Positions 15,397-22,001 of a DNA stretch of 24,143 bases are shown here, in pieces (positions within the stretch are counted from its first letter, which is position 1; each line of letters opens with the position of its first letter). This DNA comes from Bacteroidales bacterium UBA3754 (lineage in GTDB: Bacteria; Bacteroidota; Bacteroidia; Bacteroidales; UBA1715). The notes beneath the pieces were generated by a model. It ran no database searches. It was not told the DNA's origin and saw only the letters and a list, made by a program, of their open reading frames with translations. The DNA lies in assembly GCA_002371705.1 (NCBI GenBank), contig DFGI01000062.1, forward strand, positions 1 to 24,143, given 5' to 3'. A program made the position numbers and the translations under genes.

Positions 15397-16971
15397 ATGA
15401 ACAAGAAATTTTTATTTGGATTATTCGCCGGTCTTCTTTTGTTTTCAACGAGTTACGGGCAAACTGAGCCGATGAAAACTGCCGACCGTCTAAAAATGTG
15501 GAAAGATTCATTGAATCTGACCAGTGCACAACTCGAAAAATTGTGGGCAATCGAAAAAGAATACAACCCTGAATTTGATACGGTTAAGTTCGATGGTGTG
15601 TTTGATGCTGCCAAAGCACGTGAACACACTCGACAGATGAAAATAAAGGAAGTGCTTACCGAAAAACAGCAGATTCGTCTTGCCCAAATGGAAGAAAACG
15701 AAAGAAAAGTCCAAGGGCAAACAGCATCGACACAAACCAATGCAAAGGAGACCAACGGTTTCCCGAGCTACAACACGAATCCGCTTCCTCCCGACAAGAC
15801 TGGTGTGGAGCATACAGCCATAGAAATCGCCAAACAAATGGGTTTGGGATGGAATCTCGGAAACTCGTTTGAAGCAATCAAATACGTTCCCGACGAAACC
15901 CGCGACGACGGCGTCTGGCGAAAGACTTCAGGCAAAGAATATCCAGACGAATCATTTGAAACGGCATGGGGAAACCCCGAAGTCACACACTTGATAACTG
16001 ATGGCGTTTACAAAGCTGGATTCAACGTTTTGCGTATTCCTTGCGGCTGGGATTTGTATGTATATGACACCGTGAATGCAAAAATTCCTGATTTTTGGCT
16101 GGCACGTGTCAAAAAAACCATTGATTCTTGTCTTAACCGTCACCCCGATATGTATGTAATGCTCAACATTCACTACGATGGCGGTTGGTTGGAAACGAAC
16201 TGCAATCCCGATATGCAGGAAATCAACAACAAAAAACAAAAAGCATACTGGGAACAAATTGCGACCTATTTCCGCGACTACAACGACCATTTGCTGTTTG
16301 CCGCTTGCAACGAGCCAAACGTGCATAACGAGGTTCAGATGAAAGTGCTTGCCTCATATGAACAAACGTTTGTTGACGCTGTTCGTTCGACAGGTGGTAA
16401 AAACTACTACAGAACATTGATTATTCAAGGCCCATCGACCGATATTGACGAGTCGAAACGTTTATTTTACGCAATGCCGAAAGACGTGGTTGAAGGCCGG
16501 CTTATGTTCGAAGTTCACTACTACACTCCGTGGAACTTTGCCGGTATGACCGAAGATGCCGATTGGGGGCACATGTTTTACTATTGGGGAGAGCGAAATC
16601 TGAATCCAAAAGACCCGTACCGTTGCCCGACTTACGGCGATTTGAACTTTATGAAGGAACATTTTGGAATGATGAAGGAAATGTTCGTTGACAAAGGCAT
16701 TCCAGTTGTTTTGGGAGAATATGCCTGCAACCGAAAAGAATTTTCCGACACGCTGATTCAACGTCTTCACAACCAGTCGCGTTTGGATTGGGATTACGAA
16801 GTGACCAAAAACGCATTGGAATACGGTATGATTCCTGTTTATTGGGACAACGGAGCGATGCGCGAGCCGACTATGGGTATTTTCAACCGATTGAACGGCA
16901 AGCCATTCGACCAAGAGGTTGTTGACGTGATAATGAAAGCTGGTCGCGAAGCAAAAAAGTATTGGAAATAA
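15397..16971 (+). CDS. Secreted GH5-family glycoside hydrolase with N-terminal LTxxQ module
   Basis: The 524-residue product has a signal peptide cleaved near residue 21 (TSYGQ). Residues about 26-105 form a charged helical region with two LTxxQ motifs, LTSAQ (41-45) and LTEKQ (87-91), the signature of the Spy/CpxP family. A Thr/Asn/Pro-rich linker (about 106-135) leads to a GH5 (clan GH-A) barrel that runs to the C-terminus. The barrel has MGLGWNLGNSFEA (148-160), WGNPEVT, the His259 strand LNIHYDGGW, the acid/base Glu306 in CNEPN, HYYTPWNF (374-381) and the nucleophile Glu441 in GEYAC. The enzyme should cleave beta-glucan, cellulose, mannan or xyloglucan-type chains; subfamily not determined. 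No type IX sorting domain, carbohydrate-binding module or lipobox is visible. The Spy-like module is unusual for a GH5. Confidence 0.88.
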   Translation: MNKKFLFGLFAGLLLFSTSYGQTEPMKTADRLKMWKDSLNLTSAQLEKLWAIEKEYNPEFDTVKFDGVFDAAKAREHTRQMKIKEVLTEKQQIRLAQMEENERKVQGQTASTQTNAKETNGFPSYNTNPLPPDKTGVEHTAIEIAKQMGLGWNLGNSFEAIKYVPDETRDDGVWRKTSGKEYPDESFETAWGNPEVTHLITDGVYKAGFNVLRIPCGWDLYVYDTVNAKIPDFWLARVKKTIDSCLNRHPDMYVMLNIHYDGGWLETNCNPDMQEINNKKQKAYWEQIATYFRDYNDHLLFAACNEPNVHNEVQMKVLASYEQTFVDAVRSTGGKNYYRTLIIQGPSTDIDESKRLFYAMPKDVVEGRLMFEVHYYTPWNFAGMTEDADWGHMFYYWGERNLNPKDPYRCPTYGDLNFMKEHFGMMKEMFVDKGIPVVLGEYACNRKEFSDTLIQRLHNQSRLDWDYEVTKNALEYGMIPVYWDNGAMREPTMGIFNRLNGKPFDQEVVDVIMKAGREAKKYWK

Positions 16972-16972
16972 A

Positions 16973-17593
16973 TCAGAACGAATATCCTACGCCAAAGGAG
17001 ATTACGTGATATCCGAATCTTGAAGAATAATCCCAACCTACGCCGTCAACTGGAGTTTTTTTCTGTTGTTGACGATATTGATGAATAAAAAAATTGTAGG
17101 AAATATATACATCATAATTCTTCTCAAACGAAGAAATGCCAAATGTAGCACCAGGATTTATTGCAAGACGAACAGATGATTTTATCCTTGTTGTTGAGTT
17201 TTCCACAGTATAATTCGTCAAACATAAACCAGCGGCAATTGAAGGAGAAAGGAACAAATTCTTCGATGAAAATTTGTTGGCAAAGCTGAATAATATTGCA
17301 TGATCGGACTCCAAACATTTTCCGTTTTTGGTAGATGTCCAATATGCTCTTGGGTCACCTTCCAAAAACAAATAACCTGCGCCAAGACTTACATCGTGCC
17401 ATACGTTTCGATTATACCATAGAGAAATCACAGGAAACACATCGCCATAATTTTTATCTTCACATGGAGAAACATATCCTCCTGCATTAACACAAAAAGC
17501 ATTGCATTTCACCTCAACTTCTTGTGCAAAACAAACTATGCAAAACAATGAACATAAAACAGCTAATAATATAGAAACTCTACCTCGCATCAT
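16973..17593 (-). CDS. Outer-membrane beta-barrel protein, unknown function (copy 2)
   Basis: The 206-residue product starts at the ATG at 17593, which overlaps the TAA of the upstream gene by one base (TAATG); an ATG at 17599 is also possible. A signal peptide ends near CFAQ (about residue 24). The mature part alternates polar and hydrophobic residues in short strands separated by turns, for example VFPVISLWYNRNVW, VSLGAGYLFL and YDVYISYNFF. It ends in FGVGYSF, with the terminal Phe expected for BAM-assembled barrels. About eight strands fit the length. It is related to the preceding gene: FPVISLWYNRN-W-DVSLGAGYLF lines up with VPTFNVWFTRN-G-DVIRIDVGYTF. Several Cys residues in the mature part are unusual for a barrel. 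It meets the GH5 gene tail to tail with one base between stops. Function unknown. Confidence 0.75.
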   Translation of the reverse strand: MMRGRVSILLAVLCSLFCIVCFAQEVEVKCNAFCVNAGGYVSPCEDKNYGDVFPVISLWYNRNVWHDVSLGAGYLFLEGDPRAYWTSTKNGKCLESDHAILFSFANKFSSKNLFLSPSIAAGLCLTNYTVENSTTRIKSSVRLAINPGATFGISSFEKNYDVYISYNFFIHQYRQQQKKTPVDGVGWDYSSRFGYHVISFGVGYSF

Positions 17594-18249
17594 TACCATT
17601 TATAACTGCAACCAAGTGTAAACAAATGTCCATCTACTCCTTTTCTGCTAAAATCACCAACGATATACTGTTCTGAATAACCTAAAGATGTGACATTGAT
17701 TTCCTCAAGCGAATAGTTAACAAATAAAAACACACGTTGTGACGGCAACGTATAGCCCAACTTTATAGAAGGGCGAAACATATTATAGAAAGAAACCTTG
17801 TCTATAAAAAGACAATCCTTCTCAAATTTTAGTATTCCTTTTCCAAAAGAAATACCCGGTGTGAGAGTCCAATTATATGAATAAAATGATTTGCTCACCC
17901 CTAACAAGAATGTGTTTTCAAAGGCATGATATTTTCCAGCTTCTAATGGTGGAAATACGGCTAAAGGCGAGTAAAAAAGATATTCTTCATATCTAAAAGT
18001 ATATCCAACATCAATACGAATAACATCGTCTCCTAAATTTCGTGTGAACCAGACATTAAACGTTGGGACAATCCGTGTTTTGTATGTTGCAGATTCAAGC
18101 GTTACAGAACTCCTATAATAGTTTTGTTCATATATCTCCACTCCACCAATGCCAGTAGAAATCTCGTTTTTGAAGCACGATTTTGTTTCGGTCTGCGCCA
18201 CACAAACCGTACCAATAATAACACCTATGACAAATAAAAGGTTCTTCAT
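17593..18249 (-). CDS. Outer-membrane beta-barrel protein, unknown function (copy 1)
   Basis: The 218-residue product has a short signal peptide (Lys-Asn then a Val/Ile-rich core ending CVAQ near residue 19). The mature part has amphipathic strands rich in Tyr, Phe, Ser and Thr, for example RIVPTFNVWFTRNLG, VIRIDVGYTFRY, TLTPGISFGKG, PSIKLGYTL and VFLFVNYSLEE. The end is FTLGCSYKW, with the terminal aromatic expected of an outer-membrane barrel. It is homologous along its length to the downstream gene and probably arose by tandem duplication. Base composition is more AT-rich than in flanking housekeeping genes. The two genes overlap by one base and form an operon. No transport, adhesion or enzyme motif is recognisable. 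Confidence 0.75.
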   Translation of the reverse strand: MKNLLFVIGVIIGTVCVAQTETKSCFKNEISTGIGGVEIYEQNYYRSSVTLESATYKTRIVPTFNVWFTRNLGDDVIRIDVGYTFRYEEYLFYSPLAVFPPLEAGKYHAFENTFLLGVSKSFYSYNWTLTPGISFGKGILKFEKDCLFIDKVSFYNMFRPSIKLGYTLPSQRVFLFVNYSLEEINVTSLGYSEQYIVGDFSRKGVDGHLFTLGCSYKW

Positions 18250-18344
18250 ATCGATAAAAAGGCTCTACCTTAACAGTTATACAAATAAAACCATTGTTTA
18301 CTTATATTGTCCATTGTATTGACAAAAGACTGCAACACAATTGA

Positions 18345-18382
18345 AAAAATTTCATATTGCAGATAAGAATAGTTTTATCGCA
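18345..18382 (-). terminator. Weak hairpin after galE
   Basis: TGC-GATAA with TTATC-GCA arms (18358-18366 with 18375-18382), with one bulged A, is followed on the minus strand, after about a dozen bases, by ATTTTTT. The stem is short and bulged, so it is a marginal terminator for the galE end of the transcript. Confidence 0.3.
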
Positions 18383-18385
18383 GTT

Positions 18386-19414
18386 CTACTCTTTTATTCC
18401 TCTCACCTTTTTCTCCCAATTCCATGCGGACAAAAGGACTTCGTTCAGTGGAGTTCGTGCAGTCCAGCCAAGTTCTTTTTCTGCAAGGGAACTGTCGGCC
18501 CACACTTCTTCGGTGTCGCCAGCACGGCGGCCAACAATCTTGTACGGAACTTTCACGCCTGTGGCAGCCATAAACGAATGAACTAATTCCAACACAGAAA
18601 CACCTTTTCCTGTACCAAGATTGAAAATCTCCAAATCTGATTTATTCGAACCAGCAAGTAGTCGTTGCATAGCCTTTACGTGTGCTTTTGCAAGGTCAAC
18701 TACATAAATATAGTCGCGAATGGCAGAACCATCAGGTGTATTGTAATCGTCACCAAAAACTGACAATTCTTTTCGAATGCCTGCAGCAGTTTGCGTAACA
18801 AACGGCACCAAATTATTCGGCACACCTTTGGGCAATTCTCCAATTTTTGCCGATGGATGCGCACCAATAGGATTAAAATAGCGGAGTAAAATTGCAGTGA
18901 AATCGTGATATGAAACAATTGCATCGCGGATTATGTCTTCGCACATTTGTTTTGTGTTTCCGTATGGCGAAGTCGCAGGTTTTCGTGGAGCAGTTTCGTC
19001 GATTGGCAATTTATCAGGTTGTCCGTAAACGGTGCACGAAGAGGAAAAAATCAAATGTTTTACGCCATTCGCACGCATACACGAGAGCAATTGCAAAAGC
19101 CCATAAACGTTGTTGTAGTAGTAATCCAACGACTTTTCAATGGATTCGCCAACGGCTTTATATGCGGCAAAGTGAATTACAGCATCAATGGATCCATATT
19201 TTTTGAAACAATTCTGAAGCAACGAAGAATCACAAATGTCAATTTGTTCAAACGCAGGACGAACGCCCGTAATTGACTCTATGCCATCAAGGACATTGGC
19301 TTCGGAATTGGAAAGATTATCAACAATTACAACCTCGTACCCCGATTGAATCAGTTCCACAACGGTATGCGAACCGATATATCCAAGTCCACCAGTAACT
19401 AAAATTTTTGCCAT
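18386..19414 (-). CDS. galE: UDP-glucose 4-epimerase
   Basis: GalE interconverts UDP-glucose and UDP-galactose (Leloir pathway and surface polysaccharide supply). The 342 residues match the family. The NAD-binding loop is GGLGYIG (8-14), VDNLSNS follows, HFAAYKAVGES (81-91) is intact, and the catalytic residues are Ser126 (FSSSCTVYG) with Tyr151 and Lys155 (YGNTK). The nucleotide-sugar region LLRYFNPIGAHPS and RDYIYVVDLAKAHVKA are standard. The start is the ATG at 19414, 4 bases after the gldD stop; an in-frame TTG 24 bases upstream would lie inside gldD and is rejected. It is probably cotranscribed with gldD. Discrimination between UDP-Glc and UDP-GlcNAc cannot be read from this alone. Confidence 0.95.
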   Translation of the reverse strand: MAKILVTGGLGYIGSHTVVELIQSGYEVVIVDNLSNSEANVLDGIESITGVRPAFEQIDICDSSLLQNCFKKYGSIDAVIHFAAYKAVGESIEKSLDYYYNNVYGLLQLLSCMRANGVKHLIFSSSCTVYGQPDKLPIDETAPRKPATSPYGNTKQMCEDIIRDAIVSYHDFTAILLRYFNPIGAHPSAKIGELPKGVPNNLVPFVTQTAAGIRKELSVFGDDYNTPDGSAIRDYIYVVDLAKAHVKAMQRLLAGSNKSDLEIFNLGTGKGVSVLELVHSFMAATGVKVPYKIVGRRAGDTEEVWADSSLAEKELGWTARTPLNEVLLSAWNWEKKVRGIKE

Positions 19415-19418
19415 ACGC

Positions 19419-20000
19419 TTATTTTTTTTGCCACTCAAACGAGCTAATCATTTCAATAATATCTTCGCGGATAAAATCGACCACTGGCGCAAGCGAGTCC
19501 TTATTTGGCGGAACGTTGAAGTACAGCGCCCCACGGACAAAGTTTTTTGTGCTGTCGGTCACGCAGAATTGCAGCACCGAAGCGGCATCGCCTTTTATGT
19601 CGAACAACAAACCATGAACATTTTTTTCGTCGTAATGAAATTCCTTTGTATTGATAGCATCAGCGCGAACCTCGTGTTTAAATGCGAGATAATGAGCATC
19701 TTCCACAACCTTATCAAGATTTCCGTTCAACTGACGATAACTCACATGGACAGTAGCTTTCATCGAAGGGAATTGCACATTTACCCAATAAGGTTCCGCT
19801 CCAGCATCGGAGTCGTTCTCAACCTTTGCATACGAAGGAATTTTGAACGCATACGGGAAAGATTTTTCTGCGAACGCCACATAGTTCCGTTCAGGCAAAT
19901 CAATACGGAAATAGCCACGCTGCTTGGGAACTTTAATCTCGCGTTCCTGACAAGCCTGTGCGCAAACAACAAGCATTATATAAAGCACAATTTTTTTCAT
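19419..20000 (-). CDS. gldD: Gliding motility lipoprotein GldD
   Basis: The 193-residue product has the GldD hallmark PKQRGYFRIDLPERNY just after the signal sequence. It continues with a characteristic region including AEPYWVNVQFPSMKATVHVSYR and the DAHYLAFKHEVRADAI stretch. The N-terminus is a lipoprotein-type signal (MKKIVLYIMLVVCAQAC) with Cys17 as the probable lipidation site, although the lipobox AQAC is weak. GldD is required for gliding and linked type IX secretion in Flavobacterium, but it also occurs in non-gliding Bacteroidota with an unsettled role. The usual order is ssb-gldE-gldD; here gldE is absent and a terminator plus a new -7 box lie between ssb and gldD. galE follows after 4 bases. 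Confidence 0.9.
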   Translation of the reverse strand: MKKIVLYIMLVVCAQACQEREIKVPKQRGYFRIDLPERNYVAFAEKSFPYAFKIPSYAKVENDSDAGAEPYWVNVQFPSMKATVHVSYRQLNGNLDKVVEDAHYLAFKHEVRADAINTKEFHYDEKNVHGLLFDIKGDAASVLQFCVTDSTKNFVRGALYFNVPPNKDSLAPVVDFIREDIIEMISSFEWQKK

Positions 20001-20004
20001 ACCA

Positions 20005-20012
20005 CAAAGATA
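20005..20012 (-). promoter_or_regulatory. -7 box directly before gldD
   Basis: TATCTTTG on the minus strand matches TAnnTTTG exactly and ends 4 bases before the gldD ATG, just past the ssb terminator. If used, the gldD-galE mRNA would be leaderless or nearly so. No -33 TTTG is seen. Confidence 0.45.
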
Positions 20013-20014
20013 TG

Positions 20015-20045
20015 AAAAAATCGCACACCTGTTCGATGTGCGATT
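20015..20045 (-). terminator. Rho-independent terminator of ssb
   Basis: The 9-bp stem AATCGCACA/TGTGCGATT (20037-20045 with 20019-20027) has a 9-base loop and is followed on the minus strand by a run of T. It begins 8 bases after the ssb stop codon. Confidence 0.85.
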
Positions 20046-20053
20046 GAGGAATG

Positions 20054-20524
20054 TTAGAATGGCAAATCGTCAACGGGTTGGTCGGCAATTGGGTATTCCA
20101 TTTGCTGTTCCACCACAACGCTCGCCGCGGTAGGTTGCGGAACCGACTGCTGAATAGGAGAAGCCTGTTGTCCCAAAATCCCTTCAGAATCAGCCTTACG
20201 TCCTAATTTACGCAAGTCGTCAACAATAATTTCCGTTGAATAGCGGGTTTCATTGTTTTTGTCCTGATACTGCGAATAGCGGATTTTCCCCTCCACATAC
20301 AACTGGTCGCCTTTATGGACATAATTCTCGCAGAATTTTGCCGTGCGTCCCCACACAGTCAATCTGTGCCAGTCAGTGCGGTCGGGAACCTCTGTCCCAT
20401 CCTGACGTTTAAAACCTCGTTCGGTCGTAGCCAAACTCACATGTGCAACTGGTTGGTCTTCCCTGATGTATCTTACTTCTGGGTCAGCACCAACATTTCC
20501 GATTAAAATTACTTTATTAATCAT
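20054..20524 (-). CDS. ssb: Single-stranded DNA-binding protein
   Basis: SSB coats single-stranded DNA in replication, repair and recombination. The 156 residues consist of an N-terminal OB fold with MINKVILIGNVGADPEVRY, WHRLTVWGRTAKFCENYVHKG and LYVEGKIRYSQY (to about residue 105). A Gln/Pro-rich disordered linker follows. The acidic tip DDLPF is the standard protein-interaction tail. The length and layout are normal for a housekeeping SSB. It has its own -7 box and terminator, so it is transcribed apart from gldD. In relatives it commonly lies next to mutY and gldE; here the upstream gene is rodA. Confidence 0.97.
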   Translation of the reverse strand: MINKVILIGNVGADPEVRYIREDQPVAHVSLATTERGFKRQDGTEVPDRTDWHRLTVWGRTAKFCENYVHKGDQLYVEGKIRYSQYQDKNNETRYSTEIIVDDLRKLGRKADSEGILGQQASPIQQSVPQPTAASVVVEQQMEYPIADQPVDDLPF

Positions 20525-20552
20525 GGTATAATAAATTGGTTAAACAACTGTA

Positions 20553-20560
20553 CAAATATA
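20553..20560 (-). promoter_or_regulatory. -7 box for ssb
   Basis: TATATTTG on the minus strand matches TAnnTTTG. It lies in the 43-base gap after rodA, 28 bases before the ssb ATG. No -33 element is clear. Confidence 0.45.
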
Positions 20561-20567
20561 CTCACAA

Positions 20568-22001
20568 TTATTGAATAAGTTCTGTACGATTTGCATCAAG
20601 TTTCACAAATATAAATAACAAAAGCGTAAATCCCCATAAAGATGAGCCGCCATAGCTGAAAAATGGCAGCGGGATTCCGATGACTGGCATCAAGCCTATT
20701 GTCATTCCAATATTAATGAGAACATGGAAAAACAAAATGCTCGCCACGCTGTATCCATAAATGCGTGAAAACGCCGTTCGTTGCTGCTCCGCATCGTACA
20801 TTATGCGCAATATCAAATATACAAATAGTCCAATTATGACGAAAGAGCCAAGGAAGCCCCATTCTTCTCCAATGGTACAGAAAATGAAGTCGGTACTTTG
20901 TTCTGGCACAAAATCGTTCTTTGTCTGCGTTCCGTTAAGGAATCCTTTACCCATCCAATCGCCAGAGCCAATAGCAATTTTCGACTGGATTACATTGAAT
21001 TCACTTCCTTGCGGGTCGGATTCAAGACCAAAAAACACATTGATACGAGTACGTTGGTGTGCCTCAAGTAGATTTGTAAACACATATTCCACTGATTGTG
21101 AAATAAATACGCTACCAAGAGCGATACCAAAAATAATCAACAATGTAGGGACACGCTTCTTGTATGTGTAAAACGCAACAGGGACAAATAAAATTACGAA
21201 ACCAATAACAAATATTACAACAACACTACTATCTATATGAAAATAGCGATAAACCACAGCAGGAATAACAAATGCAAACGGTACGAGCAACATTTTCACT
21301 ATTGAAATCTTATGAGCTTTCTGCATTCCATATAGAAAAAACGCCAAATAACAGAGCACCACGGCAATAATTGACAAAATAAGACCGCCCCAGATAATTG
21401 AAAGCGCAAATATCAAGATTGCATACACGCCAAGCAGAATAATAGTAAACGGCATTCCTTCGCGGTAGAACACCAAGAAAAACGCAGAGAACACCAATGC
21501 AGAGCCCGCATCGCCCTGCATTACGATGAGCAAGCCTGGCAATGCCAACAGTCCCCCAAGTTTCACAATATCGGACAATCGATTAATTTTGAAATCGTAG
21601 CGACCCATAAAACGAGCAACCACAGCACTTGTGGCAAGTTTTGCAAATTCAGAAGGCTGCACACGCAACGGTCCCACTTCGAACCACGATCGTGCGCCCT
21701 TAATTTCAGGAGCGAACAAATAGACTCCTACAAGCGAAAGAATTATGAGAAAATAAAAAATGTACGCAAATTTAAAGTAAAACCTACTATCAAAAATTAA
21801 AACGCCTATTGCGAGCAAAAATGCGGCGATAATCCAAATCAGCTGTTTCCCATATTTTTGACCAGCATCGAAAATCGACGTGGCATTTTCGTCGAATACA
21901 GCGGAATAAATGTTCAGCCAACCAGCAAACACAAGAAAAACATAGATTACCACGATGTGCCAATCAATATTACGTAATATGTTTTCTACCTTCCGTGCCA
22001 T
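20568..22001 (-). CDS. rodA: Rod shape-determining protein RodA (SEDS peptidoglycan polymerase)
   Basis: RodA is the SEDS-family glycosyltransferase that polymerises lipid II for side-wall growth together with PBP2. The 477-residue polytopic membrane protein has about a dozen hydrophobic helices. Key SEDS patterns are KGARSWFEVGPLRVQPSEFAKLA (about 110-130), MQGDAGSALVF, the large extracytoplasmic loop with GSGDWMGKGFLNGTQTKNDFVPEQSTDFIFCTIGEEWGF, and the C-terminal GIPLPFFSYGGSS. It is roughly 100 residues longer than E. coli RodA, because of extra hydrophobic segments in the middle, a form seen in other Bacteroidota. Its ATG shares one base with the mrdA TGA (TGATG), which couples translation of the two partners. 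Confidence 0.95.
   Translation of the reverse strand: MARKVENILRNIDWHIVVIYVFLVFAGWLNIYSAVFDENATSIFDAGQKYGKQLIWIIAAFLLAIGVLIFDSRFYFKFAYIFYFLIILSLVGVYLFAPEIKGARSWFEVGPLRVQPSEFAKLATSAVVARFMGRYDFKINRLSDIVKLGGLLALPGLLIVMQGDAGSALVFSAFFLVFYREGMPFTIILLGVYAILIFALSIIWGGLILSIIAVVLCYLAFFLYGMQKAHKISIVKMLLVPFAFVIPAVVYRYFHIDSSVVVIFVIGFVILFVPVAFYTYKKRVPTLLIIFGIALGSVFISQSVEYVFTNLLEAHQRTRINVFFGLESDPQGSEFNVIQSKIAIGSGDWMGKGFLNGTQTKNDFVPEQSTDFIFCTIGEEWGFLGSFVIIGLFVYLILRIMYDAEQQRTAFSRIYGYSVASILFFHVLINIGMTIGLMPVIGIPLPFFSYGGSSLWGFTLLLFIFVKLDANRTELIQ

Noticed and set aside
15397..16971. Type IX secretion sorting domain on the GH5 enzyme
   Set aside because: The barrel ends at about the last residue (EAKKYWK) with no Ig-like CTD and no Gly-rich or KxxK tail pattern.
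19414..19438. TTG start for galE inside gldD
   Set aside because: The ATG at 19414 gives the standard GalE N-terminus right before the NAD-binding loop.
19428..20015. 195-codon open frame antisense to gldD on the plus strand
   Set aside because: gldD carries family-specific motifs and a signal sequence; the antisense frame has no recognisable domain and is a by-product of its codon use.
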